From Spirochaetales bacterium (GTDB lineage: Bacteria > Spirochaetota > Spirochaetia > UBA9216), in assembly GCA_016839055.1 (NCBI GenBank), contig JAEKNX010000004.1, positions 186,001-250,000 of the forward strand: 64,000 nucleotides of DNA, written 5' to 3'. The position numbers were made by a program, and so were the translations under genes. A model generated the notes under the pieces. The model ran no database searches and was not told the DNA's origin. It worked only from the letters and a program-made list of their open reading frames with translations. Every line of letters begins with the position of its first letter. The stretch's first letter is position 1. This document shows positions 31,631-40,162 of the stretch, in pieces.

Positions 31631-32773
31631 ATGATTGATAGAAATCTTGAAAGTGAAATAATGAAATATTTATCAATCTCGCCGATAACCGCACTTCTGG
31701 GGCCGCGTCAGTGTGGGAAATCTACCTTGGCAAGAAAGATTATTACAGATCATCCTGATGCCTGGATCTATCTTGACCTTGAGCGTCCGTCAGATCTTCG
31801 TCAGCTTGATGACCCCGAGCTTTTTTTTATATCAGCAGGTGAAAAAATCGTCTGTATTGATGAGATTCAACTTCGCCCCGATATATTTCCTGTTATTCGC
31901 TCAATAGTGGATGAAAAAAATTGTAATGCTCAGATCTTCTTACTAGGCTCGGCATCTCCTCAGCTATTAAAGCAGGGTTCAGAAAGTCTGGCAGGCCGAA
32001 TAATGTTTCTTGAACTTACCCCCTTCACTTTAAATGAAATCCCTAATGCAGAGTATCAGGATCATCTTGTAAAGGGCGGATTCCCTCGCAGCTTTCTATC
32101 GGATGAGGAAACATCTTATATTTGGCGTCAGAATTTTATTCGGACTTTTATTGAACGAGATTTAATTACTCTTGGCACAAAGTTAACTTCAATGCAGCTA
32201 CAAAGGCTGTTAACAATGTGTGCGCATCTTCAGGGACAAATATTTAATATTTCTAAAATCAGTGAATCATTAGGAATCAGCAGATCTGTTATTAATAACT
32301 GGCTCGATATACTTATCCAGACTTTTATGATCAGAAGGCTTGAGCCGTTTGAGGTAAATCTGAAGAAACGGCTTGTTAAATCCCCAAAGCTGTATGTTAG
32401 AGACAGCGGTTTGGTTAACAGTCTGCTTGAGCTGCGCAATTTTCAGCACATTCTTTCCCACCCCGGATTCGGCAATATTTGGGAAGGCTATGCAATAGAG
32501 AATATTCTTATAGCAAATCCGAACTGGAACAGTTCTTTTTACCGAACATCACAGGGGGCTGAAATTGATTTGGTGTTGAGCTCCGGCTCAAGAATTATTG
32601 CGGTAGAGTGCAAGGCTACTGTTGCGCCGAAACTGACTAAAGGGTTCTGGACAGCCATAGAGGATATAGGTGCGCAAAGCACTTGGGTAATAATCCCGGA
32701 GGGGCGTCGTTATTCAATTAGAGAGAATGTCCATGTTATTTCGCTTAAAGAGTTTTTGAGCGAAAAGTTATAG
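31631..32773 (+). CDS. AAA+ (AAA_14/DUF4143) ATPase of unknown function
   Basis: The start is set at ATG 31631, after the promoter. The N-terminal domain has Walker A LLGPRQCGKSTL and Walker B IVCIDEIQLRPDIF with sensor LLGSASPQL, the pattern of AAA_14. The C-terminal about 190 residues are the DUF4143 region, with a winged-helix segment (ISKISESLGISRSVINNWLD) and a PD-(D/E)xK-like end (GAEIDLVL, IAVECKAT). Such ATPases are widespread, often horizontally moved and uncharacterised. This one sits alone in decayed sequence with its own operator-like repeats, which suggests a transferred gene. Confidence 0.85.
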   Translation: MIDRNLESEIMKYLSISPITALLGPRQCGKSTLARKIITDHPDAWIYLDLERPSDLRQLDDPELFFISAGEKIVCIDEIQLRPDIFPVIRSIVDEKNCNAQIFLLGSASPQLLKQGSESLAGRIMFLELTPFTLNEIPNAEYQDHLVKGGFPRSFLSDEETSYIWRQNFIRTFIERDLITLGTKLTSMQLQRLLTMCAHLQGQIFNISKISESLGISRSVINNWLDILIQTFMIRRLEPFEVNLKKRLVKSPKLYVRDSGLVNSLLELRNFQHILSHPGFGNIWEGYAIENILIANPNWNSSFYRTSQGAEIDLVLSSGSRIIAVECKATVAPKLTKGFWTAIEDIGAQSTWVIIPEGRRYSIRENVHVISLKEFLSEKL

Positions 32774-32797
32774 AATTTCAAGAAGGTTGTTAATTTT

Positions 32798-33005
32798 TTG
32801 CAGCCTGATGAGAAGTGGGTGATAGGCCTTGTGGATTCATCCTTCCCCCGGCCGAAGCAGGGTCATGATAAAACATTTGAATCGATATGTGGATAATGAA
32901 TCAACGGCACATCTCCTGTACCAGAGAGAACCAATGGATTACGGAGATAATATAGTTATTGAAAATTATCGTGATTATTTATTAAAAGGAGGATGTGACA
33001 ATTGA
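32798..33005 (+). pseudogene. Possible frameshifted gene remnant
   Basis: Two overlapping frames look like coding sequence but are not joined. One encodes LQPDEKWVIGLVDSSFPRPK and stops at about 32893. The other (ATG 32865 to TGA 33005) encodes LNRYVDNESTAHLLYQREP and ends in LLKGGCDN. No family is recognised, and it could equally be chance. Confidence 0.3.
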
Positions 33006-33014
33006 TTATGCCAG

Positions 33015-33205
33015 CTATTGCTCTTTATTCCTCAACCTAACTTCCAGCTCTGTTCCGCCGAATCCATGAACAATGCAGGCGGCCCTCACAAGTACTGATT
33101 TAACATCCCCAGGTATCCTGATTCCGGACCAGCTCCAGCTCCAGTGCAGCTGAAGATTGCAATAACGAACAGTGTGCAGATTGAAAATGATATTATTTTC
33201 TTCAC
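33015..33205 (-). pseudogene. Fused remnants of the secreted-protein and lipoprotein genes of the 59-61 kb locus
   Basis: On the minus strand 33205-33125 encodes a lipoprotein signal peptide (SFSICTLFVIAIFSCTGAGAG) like the start of the 59844-61010 lipoprotein. Bases 33128-33015 encode the C-terminus of a homologue of the 59327-59737 protein: SGIRIP, then RAACIVHGFGGTELEVRL against KAACNVHGFGGTELAVQI. About 1.5 kb found between them in the intact locus is missing, so an internal deletion joined the two. The lipobox SC is intact, but the frames no longer make a sensible protein. Confidence 0.75.
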
Positions 33206-33239
33206 GGAAGGATTCTTCTGAGTGTAGTAATTTTTGAAA

Positions 33240-33457
33240 TTTACTTTTTTACCTATGAACAAATATAAATATATCTTATTATCATGCTGTAATACCTTGC
33301 TGTCAATGAGAAATCGCTCAAAAAATATGAGTGAATCTCCCAAAACTTTCTGGGGAAATGGAAAAGCTGTTCATTGTTGGATAGCTTTTTATTATTCGAA
33401 CAGGTGCTAATATGCTTCTTCAGCCGTTTTTACAGGGTTAAAGGTCAGAGCCGATCT
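33240..33457 (-). repeat. Decayed copy of the intergenic region and lon 3' end from 61.04-61.29 kb
   Basis: The stretch TTTTTTACCTAT, the promoter (TTGACA/GATAAT on the minus strand, 33278-33306) and the end of lon (GCCGTTTTTACAGGGT, AAAGGTCAG) all match 61.04-61.29 kb in order. Similarity stops near 33457, where the intact lon gene continues. No terminator stem remains at the position of the lon stop. Confidence 0.7.
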
Positions 33458-33599
33458 AATTATCTAAATATTTTCCTGGGTGTTAACAAGGGCATCTTCT
33501 ATATTTTCAGTAATAAAGTTTGTTGAATTAAATATAAACTTCATTGCGATTTTGTGTATATTAATCATATACTATCTATTATTCGATAAGGAACTATTA

Positions 33600-34190
33600 A
33601 TGGCAACTGATTTTGGTGAAAACAATCCTATTTATAATTACATAAGAGCTCAGAAATTCTACTTTCTTACGGAACAATGCCTTAACCTGATTAAGAAATC
33701 GTTGAATCCTTTGTTGAAGGATTATGGACTGAATCATTCTCAGTACCTGATACTTGTTGTATTAGGATATGCGGGCATGAAAGATTATACAGTCATAAGC
33801 ACTGAAATTTCATATCTTATGGGGCTCGAGAAGCATTCTATAACCTCACTCATTGATAGTCTATGCAAGCATGGTTATGTGAAGAGAGAACGAAGTGAAG
33901 AGGACAGGCGTGTTATTTTCTTGAGTTTAACCCCTTCCGGGCAAAGCTTAATTGAAAAAGTGCAGCCAAGAACTATAGAAACCATCTCCGTTTTCCCTGA
34001 GTGCACAGATGAAGAATTTGATAAAATAACTACTTTTCTGAATGACCTGCTTAAGCTGGCAGCTCAAAAGAATAATCAGAAGCCCGATCTTTATCAGCGA
34101 GCCTATAAAAAACTTCTAATAGATGGCGAAGAAGAATTCCTGAAGCGTTATAACGAACAAGATAGAGAAGTGTCTAAAAGAGAAGATTAG
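33600..34190 (+). CDS. MarR-family transcriptional regulator, first paralogue
   Basis: The start at 33600 is set by AAGGA ten bases upstream. The winged helix is in the middle (STEISYLMGLEKHSITSLIDSLCKHGYVKRERSEEDRR, shown here only as a region), with the wing at RSEEDRRVIFLSLT. The N-terminus YIRAQKFYFLTEQCLNL and C-terminus YKKLLIDGEEEF are shared with the protein encoded at 35346 (roughly half the residues identical by eye). Its leader shares ATTCGATAAGGAAC with the leader of that gene. It probably regulates the adjacent catabolic island. Confidence 0.85.
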   Translation: MATDFGENNPIYNYIRAQKFYFLTEQCLNLIKKSLNPLLKDYGLNHSQYLILVVLGYAGMKDYTVISTEISYLMGLEKHSITSLIDSLCKHGYVKRERSEEDRRVIFLSLTPSGQSLIEKVQPRTIETISVFPECTDEEFDKITTFLNDLLKLAAQKNNQKPDLYQRAYKKLLIDGEEEFLKRYNEQDREVSKRED

Positions 34191-34283
34191 AGTGCGGAAG
34201 CTTTGAGTTGCTGGTCTTCTTCCGGGCCGTTTGTTTTCTCTAAGTTCCCATATGTTGAAGCATATAGACTCGCCGCGTTTTAA

Positions 34284-35216
34284 TCAGGATTTTACATGTT
34301 TGATTAGAAATTCATCGATGAAGTAATCCATAAAATTTGGGCAGAAAACAGAAGCGTGCGGCATAATGAAACAGTTGGGACATGTTCGAAGTGGTGAGGT
34401 TATAGGAAGAGGCTCCTCCTTGAAAACATCAAGGTAGGCAGCCCTCAGATTGTTCGAACTGAGAGCTGTGATAAGCGAATTTTCATCGATTGAATTCCCT
34501 CTGCCGACATTGTAGATAGATGCATGGGAAGGGAGGAGTTTTAACCGGCTTTCATTTATTATATTAGTAGTCTCTTCAGATGCAGGAAGGCATAATACAA
34601 GATGATCTGTCTGGGGGAGTACCGAATCAAGTTCTTTCAGCGGCAGGATAAGATCATCTTTATCAAAATAATCCGGGGAAGCTGCAGCAGCTCTTTTTAT
34701 GCCGCAGATATGCGGCCCAAAAGGTTTGGCCAGTCTTCCTACCTGGGATCCCAGGTTCCCGAATCCGAGGATTGTTACCTGAGAGCCTTGCAGTAGTCTC
34801 ATCTGCTTGTCCAATTCCTGCCTTGGCCATGCTTTCGTATTCTGGAACTGGTATGAGGCTAGTATTCCTCTGGAATTAGCGAGAATCATACCCAGTACTG
34901 TTTCACCTATCAACCTTCCATGAAAACAGGAGTGCTCAATTTTAATGCCTGCGGGGAGATCTATCTGGATGAATTCCCGGCCTGCGGCGGGAGTGACAAT
35001 GAGGTTCAGCTTTGGCGCAAGTTTTAACCATTCCTGTTTAAAGTGCCATACAAAGACTGTATCTGCGTCCTTTAGAGACTTCAGAAAAGTCTTTTCATTA
35101 GAACAAACAATCACTTTTGTCTCTTTCATTGTTTGTGTAATTCTAATTTTCTGTTCGTCTCTGAAGTTCCAGCAAGAGACCTCGGAACTAGTAAGCCAAA
35201 TAGATATAATTTTCAT
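34284..35216 (-). CDS. D-2-hydroxyacid dehydrogenase
   Basis: The NAD-binding motif is GFGNLGSQVG. Catalytic Arg lies in NVGRGNSIDE, Glu in VFKEEPLP and His in MPHASVFCPN. The N-terminal catalytic domain is short. The start is taken at ATG 35216; a TTG at 35252 would add 12 residues. The enzyme interconverts a 2-hydroxy acid and a 2-oxo acid with NAD(P). In this island it could feed or drain the 2-oxo acid used by IorAB. It is divergent from the second MarR gene and shares its operator region. Confidence 0.85.
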   Translation of the reverse strand: MKIISIWLTSSEVSCWNFRDEQKIRITQTMKETKVIVCSNEKTFLKSLKDADTVFVWHFKQEWLKLAPKLNLIVTPAAGREFIQIDLPAGIKIEHSCFHGRLIGETVLGMILANSRGILASYQFQNTKAWPRQELDKQMRLLQGSQVTILGFGNLGSQVGRLAKPFGPHICGIKRAAAASPDYFDKDDLILPLKELDSVLPQTDHLVLCLPASEETTNIINESRLKLLPSHASIYNVGRGNSIDENSLITALSSNNLRAAYLDVFKEEPLPITSPLRTCPNCFIMPHASVFCPNFMDYFIDEFLIKHVKS

Positions 35217-35275
35217 GATGATCAATTTACTATATGGAGTTAAATATAGCAATTATAAAAAGGCGGCAAATATTC

Positions 35276-35326
35276 TTGACATAAATGAAATATATGATAA
35301 AATTGATTTATTCGTATGCGATATAT
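35276..35326. promoter_or_regulatory. Promoter and MarR-type operator upstream of the second MarR gene
   Basis: TTGACA (35276-35281) and TAAAAT (35298-35303) are 16 bases apart. Overlapping the expected start site, TTTATTCG-TATG-CGATATAT (35307-35326) is an imperfect version of the palindrome found at 48909-48932. Position and sequence suggest autorepression and perhaps control of the divergent dehydrogenase. Confidence 0.6.
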
Positions 35327-35345
35327 TCGATAAGGAACAGTAAAT

Positions 35346-35918
35346 GTGAAGGATGAACAGACGAATAACAGCATTCAAAACTATATCCGGGCTCAGAAAT
35401 TTTATTTTCTTGCCGAACAATGTCTCAATCTGATTCAGAAATCGATGCAGCCTGTATTGAAGGAATATAATTTAAACCATTCTCAGCATCTTGTTCTTCT
35501 TATTATGTGGTATTCCAATCTCAGTGGAAATGAGATTATCAGTACTGAAATAGCCTGCCTTCTAGGACTTGAGAAACACTCAATATCCACGATAATTGAT
35601 ACTCTTTATAAACGGGGACTGATTGACCGGCATCGAAATAAAAAAGATCGAAGATCTGTAAATATAAAGCTTACAGAGAAAGGTGTTGCTCTTGTTGAAG
35701 CACATCATCCTAGGACAATGGATAATATAAGCTTTGATTCTGATTTAACTAGCGAAGATTTCAAATTCCTGTTCACATTTCTTGAATCATTGAGGGTCAT
35801 CACAGCCAGGAAGAATAATCAATCTCCATCCATTTATAGCTCAGCTTTTAAGAAGCTTCTTTTAGACGGTCAGGAGAAATATGTGGAAAAATACAGCAAG
35901 GAGGGGTTTAATGCCTAA
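35346..35918 (+). CDS. MarR-family transcriptional regulator, second paralogue
   Basis: A GTG start at 35346 is preceded by AAGGAAC. The winged helix (ISTEIACLLGLEKHSIS, RNKKDRRSVNIKLT) and the conserved ends YIRAQKFYFLAEQCLNLI and FKKLLLDGQEKY are shared with the first paralogue. It overlaps the alpha/beta hydrolase by 8 bases and so heads the importer operon. An operator lies at its own promoter. It is the most likely regulator of the island. Confidence 0.88.
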   Translation: MKDEQTNNSIQNYIRAQKFYFLAEQCLNLIQKSMQPVLKEYNLNHSQHLVLLIMWYSNLSGNEIISTEIACLLGLEKHSISTIIDTLYKRGLIDRHRNKKDRRSVNIKLTEKGVALVEAHHPRTMDNISFDSDLTSEDFKFLFTFLESLRVITARKNNQSPSIYSSAFKKLLLDGQEKYVEKYSKEGFNA

Positions 35919-36735
35919 AGCATCTGTGGGCGGAGACGAAATATATTATGAGATCTATGGAGAAGGGGAGCCGGTAATCTTTATTTCAGGTCTTGGTTCT
36001 GATCACACACTATGGCATTGGCAAGTTGCCGAATACTCGAAAGAGTTTCAATGCATTTTCTTTGACAACAGAGGTGTGGGCGAAAGTACTATAAGTCCGC
36101 ATTATTTAAATGAAGATAGACTTACTATGGAGCTTCTATCTGAGGATGTTGCAGGGCTGATGGAGCAGCTTGAGATTGAAAAAGCACATATTGTCGGGGC
36201 ATCTATGGGGGGCATAATCGCTCAGTATTTTGCACTCGCTCATCCCGAGAAGGTAATCACTCTCTCCCTGCACTCGACTCTCGCTAAATCTTCGCCTTTG
36301 GTTAATATGCATTTTAAAACCCAGATTGACCTGCTTCAAAGACTCAGTATGGGTGAACTACTAATCAGCCTTGCTCCGGTAATTTGGGCCGAGGAAACGC
36401 TGACAAGCCGGCTTGATCTTTTAAAAGAGTTTCGAAGCTTGAAAAAGGATTCAGTACTGCCGATTTCAAAGGCTCTTTATATTCTCCAGGCGCATTCATG
36501 TCTTTATTTTGATCTCCTTTCTCAAATCAGCAAGATTGATATTCCTGTCCTCGTGACAGCGGGTGCTGAAGACATTCTGATCCATCCGCGGAATTCAATT
36601 CTGATTCATCATACAATTACCGGATCGAAATACATCGAATTTGAAGGCTGCGGTCATGCCGCGCTGATGGAAAAACACAAAGAATTTAATTTAAGGACCA
36701 TGGATTTTATAAGAAAAAGGAGAAAAATTAAATGA
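35911..36735 (+). CDS. Alpha/beta-fold hydrolase
   Basis: The start at 35911 is set by GGAGGGG. The oxyanion region is ISGLGSDHTLW, the nucleophile is in VGASMGG (Ser), the general pattern DNRGVGES is typical, and the catalytic His is in CGHAALMEK. Relatives include 3-oxoadipate enol-lactonases and many esterases. It lacks a signal peptide, so it acts in the cytoplasm on a substrate that probably enters through the coupled ABC importer. It overlaps the MarR gene (8 bases) and livH (4 bases). Confidence 0.85.
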   Translation: MPKASVGGDEIYYEIYGEGEPVIFISGLGSDHTLWHWQVAEYSKEFQCIFFDNRGVGESTISPHYLNEDRLTMELLSEDVAGLMEQLEIEKAHIVGASMGGIIAQYFALAHPEKVITLSLHSTLAKSSPLVNMHFKTQIDLLQRLSMGELLISLAPVIWAEETLTSRLDLLKEFRSLKKDSVLPISKALYILQAHSCLYFDLLSQISKIDIPVLVTAGAEDILIHPRNSILIHHTITGSKYIEFEGCGHAALMEKHKEFNLRTMDFIRKRRKIK

Positions 36736-37598
36736 TATTCTCATTAATAGTAGATGGATTGGCAGTAGGCTCCGTTTACGCTCTGGTTGCTGTAGGCCTA
36801 GTGATGCTTGTTAAATCTACAGGGGCTCTTAATTTCGCACATGGTGATTTCATGATGATCAGCACCTTTGTTGCTTATTCACTGCTTGTGCAATTAGAGC
36901 TCCCATTCTGGGTGGCAATAGTTGGAGCTTTGGCTTTCGCAGCTGTCCTCGGTATGGTGGCGGAAAGGCTTGTGATCAGAAAACTGATGACCGGTCCAAT
37001 GTCAGGAATAATAATGGGGACTCTTGGAATGGCATATATTCTTCAGGGAATAGCTAAGATAGTCTGGACTGACGATATCTTTAAATTTCCTGAATTTTTT
37101 CCTGGTGATTTTGTGAAAATAGGCAGCGCGTCGATCTCCCCTCAGAGTATAGGGGTGATTATTTCTGCAATTATAATAATAACCTGTTTATATCTGTTTT
37201 TAAACCTCACTAAGGTCGGAACCGGCCTTCGGGCTCTCACCCAGAATAAGACAGCGGCAACTTTGATGGGAATTAAGGTTACGAAGGTTTATTCGCTGTC
37301 CTGGGCCTTAGGCGGAATTCTCGCGGCATTCGCTGGTATTTTACTTGCCCCGGCTCTGTATCTCAGCACCGGAATGGGCGGAATCACGTTTACCGGAATA
37401 ATCGCTGCTATAATCGGGGGGTTTGGAAATATGTTCGGGGCAATCATCGGCGGATATCTGCTCGGAATCCTTTCTTCTGTGATTCCCGTCTATATTCCTA
37501 CCGAACTGCAGGGAATAATACCCTTCGTACTGCTGATGCTCGTTCTGTTTATTAAACCGACAGGAATACTGGGCAAGAAAATGGTCAAGAAGGTATAG
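36732..37598 (+). CDS. livH: Branched-chain-amino-acid-type ABC permease LivH
   Basis: Eight or so hydrophobic helices are seen, with the family's LVAVGLVMLVKSTGALNFAHGDFMM near the start (shown in part) and LRALTQNKTAATLMGIKVTKVY as the coupling loop. The length of 288 is normal. It forms the membrane channel together with LivM. Although named for branched-chain amino acids, this importer class also carries aromatic and other organic acids. It overlaps the hydrolase gene by 4 bases. Confidence 0.9.
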   Translation: MIFSLIVDGLAVGSVYALVAVGLVMLVKSTGALNFAHGDFMMISTFVAYSLLVQLELPFWVAIVGALAFAAVLGMVAERLVIRKLMTGPMSGIIMGTLGMAYILQGIAKIVWTDDIFKFPEFFPGDFVKIGSASISPQSIGVIISAIIIITCLYLFLNLTKVGTGLRALTQNKTAATLMGIKVTKVYSLSWALGGILAAFAGILLAPALYLSTGMGGITFTGIIAAIIGGFGNMFGAIIGGYLLGILSSVIPVYIPTELQGIIPFVLLMLVLFIKPTGILGKKMVKKV

Positions 37599-37599
37599 C

Positions 37600-38604
37600 A
37601 TGATAAACAAGACGAAGAATAGATTTCTTAAATATCTGCCAATAATTGTAATTGCGGTCTATTTTGCAGGGCCTATTTTTATAGGAGAATATTTAACCTA
37701 TCTTATCACTTTAATGGCTATTATGGCTATTGTAACTCAGGGACTGAATGTCATGATTGGCTACGCGGGTCAATTCTCTTTCGGTCAGCCGGGATTTATG
37801 GCCTTCGGGGCATATATAGGTGCGATAGTCGTCTCCAGAATGCCCTGGATTCCGTTCCCGTTAACAATTTTAATAGTAGCTCTTGCCTCTGCACTTTTAG
37901 GTTTTATCATAGGGTTTCCATGTCTGCGTCTGAGCGGATTTTATCTGGCTATGGCTACATTTGGATTTTCATCGGCCATTTTTGAGCTGATAAACTATTT
38001 GGGGCCCCTTACTGGAGGCAATGAAGGGATGTATGCCCCGGCCGCGGCTATTGGCAAATGGAAACTCACATCGACCGATGATGTCTATTATATTGCCGCG
38101 ATAACAGTTGTCCTTGTGATGATTGGAGTGAAGCACATCTCGAAAACCAGGACAGGAAGGGCCTGGAATGCAATCCGTGATGATGAGATTGCAGCCTCAT
38201 CGATGGGGATTAATCTTCAGAGGGAAAAGCTGAAAGTCTTTGCATTCGGCGCTGTGTTAGCGGGCGTTTCGGGGCTGTTCTACTCATATCTTATACGATA
38301 CATCGAATCTTCCTACTTCAGCGCTATGGGGCTCTCCTTCTTTCTGATAATGGTTGTCGGCGGAACAGGCAGGGTCTTCGGTCCGATATACGGAAGTATA
38401 TTCATCATTATGCTTCCTCAGGTTTTCGGCGGCAAGTTCAACCAGCATATGAATCTTGTTTATGGAATTATCCTTGTATTATTTGTTCTTTTAGCGCCAA
38501 ACGGGTTCTATGGGATATGGGATAAAATCCGTAATAAAAGCAGTGTTAATATGAATTTGCGTGACAAATTATTCAGCTGGATTAAAAGGGAAAGGGTGAA
38601 ATAG
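37600..38604 (+). CDS. livM: Branched-chain-amino-acid-type ABC permease LivM
   Basis: Multiple membrane helices and the typical GLNVMIGYAGQFSFGQPGFMAFGAY and GRAWNAIRDDEIAASSMGIN blocks (shown in part) identify LivM. It begins 2 bases after livH. The C-terminal tail is basic. Confidence 0.9.
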   Translation: MINKTKNRFLKYLPIIVIAVYFAGPIFIGEYLTYLITLMAIMAIVTQGLNVMIGYAGQFSFGQPGFMAFGAYIGAIVVSRMPWIPFPLTILIVALASALLGFIIGFPCLRLSGFYLAMATFGFSSAIFELINYLGPLTGGNEGMYAPAAAIGKWKLTSTDDVYYIAAITVVLVMIGVKHISKTRTGRAWNAIRDDEIAASSMGINLQREKLKVFAFGAVLAGVSGLFYSYLIRYIESSYFSAMGLSFFLIMVVGGTGRVFGPIYGSIFIIMLPQVFGGKFNQHMNLVYGIILVLFVLLAPNGFYGIWDKIRNKSSVNMNLRDKLFSWIKRERVK

Positions 38605-38605
38605 C

Positions 38606-39397
38606 ATGAAGTCACCGAATAATGATAATATTTTAACTTTAGATAACCTTTCTATCAGTTTTGGCGGAATTAAAGCTGTTGACGGATTGAGTCTTAAAGT
38701 AAATGAAAATGAGATTTTCTCAATTATCGGGCCTAATGGAGCTGGTAAAACTACAGTATTTAATATCATAAGCGGTTTCTATAAGCCGGATTCAGGAACT
38801 GTCGAGTTTAAAGGAAGAAATTTAGTCAATCACAAACCGCATGAAATAGCCCGGTTCGGTGTTGGCCGGACTTTTCAGAATCTTGAACTCTTCTCACGGA
38901 TGACCGTTCTTGAAAATCTCCTTATTGCCAAGCATCTATATGTGAAAACAAGATTCTGGGAAGAACTATTGAAAACAAAGAATGTTAAGGTAGAAGAAGC
39001 AAGAGCTGAAGATGAAGCCTATGCAATCTTGAATTACCTGGGGCTTGAGCAGTATGCTCATATTCCGATTTCTGAGTTTCCCTTCCCCATTCAGAAACGG
39101 ATTGAATTGGCCAGGGCACTGTCATTGAAGCCGGAACTTCTGATTCTCGATGAGCCCGCCGGAGGGCTGAATATGGTAGAGACTGAAGAGCTTTCAACTA
39201 TCATTCAACGAATTAGGGATGATTATAATCTCACAGTACTTCTTGTCGAGCATGATATGTCGATGGTAATGAATATTTCAGATAGAATCACTGTTCTTCA
39301 ATATGGTAAGGAGATTGCTGACGGAAAACCGGAGGAGATTCAGAATAATCCCATGGTTATTGAAGCATATCTCGGGAAAGGAGCAATGCATGCTTAA
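38606..39397 (+). CDS. livG: Branched-chain-amino-acid-type ABC ATPase LivG
   Basis: Walker A GPNGAGKTTVF, a degenerate signature FPFPIQKRIELARAL in place of LSxGQ, Walker B LLILDEPAGGLN and switch His in LLVEHDMSMVM. The unusual signature replaces the canonical LSGGQ Ser-Gly-Gly with PFPIQ, while the rest of LivG is intact. It overlaps livF by 8 bases. Confidence 0.9.
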   Translation: MKSPNNDNILTLDNLSISFGGIKAVDGLSLKVNENEIFSIIGPNGAGKTTVFNIISGFYKPDSGTVEFKGRNLVNHKPHEIARFGVGRTFQNLELFSRMTVLENLLIAKHLYVKTRFWEELLKTKNVKVEEARAEDEAYAILNYLGLEQYAHIPISEFPFPIQKRIELARALSLKPELLILDEPAGGLNMVETEELSTIIQRIRDDYNLTVLLVEHDMSMVMNISDRITVLQYGKEIADGKPEEIQNNPMVIEAYLGKGAMHA

Positions 39398-40106
39398 GCT
39401 AAATAATATTACATGCTCATACGGAAAGGTTCTCGCCCTCGATGATGTCTCAATTCACGTCGAGAAAGGAGCCCTGGTGTCAATCCTTGGTGCAAACGGT
39501 GCTGGAAAGTCAAGCTGTTTAAAAGCGATATCAAGACTGTTGAAACTGCAGGCCGGCCAGCTATTATTCCAGGGAAATGATATTACAAAATCAACACCGG
39601 AGCAGGCTGTGCATAATGGTATCATTCAGGTACCTGAGGGTAGAATGATTTTCCCGGATCTTACTGTTACTGAAAACCTGACCATGGGTGCCTATTGTAG
39701 AAAGGATAAGAAAGAAATACAGAACGACCTTGAGAAGATGAACAGTTATTTTCCCATCCTGAAAGATAGACGCCGACAGATAGCCTCAACACTTAGCGGA
39801 GGAGAACAGCAGATGCTTGCAATAGCTAGAGGATTGATGGCGAGACCTAAAATTCTTCTGCTTGATGAACCATCCCTTGGATTGGCACCGGTTATTGTGG
39901 AGGATATTTTTTCATTCCTTCTGGAATTAAAGCAGGCAGGAACAACTATTCTGCTTGTTGAACAGAATGCCTTTATGGCTCTCCAGATTGCCGACTACGC
40001 CTATGTTCTTGAAACAGGCAAGGTGACTCTGGAGGGGCAAGGCAAGGAACTTTTAGAAAATGAACGGGTAAGGGAATCTTATCTCGGGATAAAAAAAAGT
40101 AAATAG
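39390..40106 (+). CDS. livF: Branched-chain-amino-acid-type ABC ATPase LivF
   Basis: The start at ATG 39390 overlaps the livG stop by 8 bases. Walker A GANGAGKSSCL, signature LSGGEQQMLAIARGL, Walker B LLLDEPSLGLAP and switch region LLVEQNAFMAL. The length of 238 is typical. Confidence 0.92.
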   Translation: MLKLNNITCSYGKVLALDDVSIHVEKGALVSILGANGAGKSSCLKAISRLLKLQAGQLLFQGNDITKSTPEQAVHNGIIQVPEGRMIFPDLTVTENLTMGAYCRKDKKEIQNDLEKMNSYFPILKDRRRQIASTLSGGEQQMLAIARGLMARPKILLLDEPSLGLAPVIVEDIFSFLLELKQAGTTILLVEQNAFMALQIADYAYVLETGKVTLEGQGKELLENERVRESYLGIKKSK

Positions 40107-40162
40107 AAGGAATATTGGGTTCCTTTTAAAAAAAAAATATTCATTGATCAGGAGGTTTTTCA

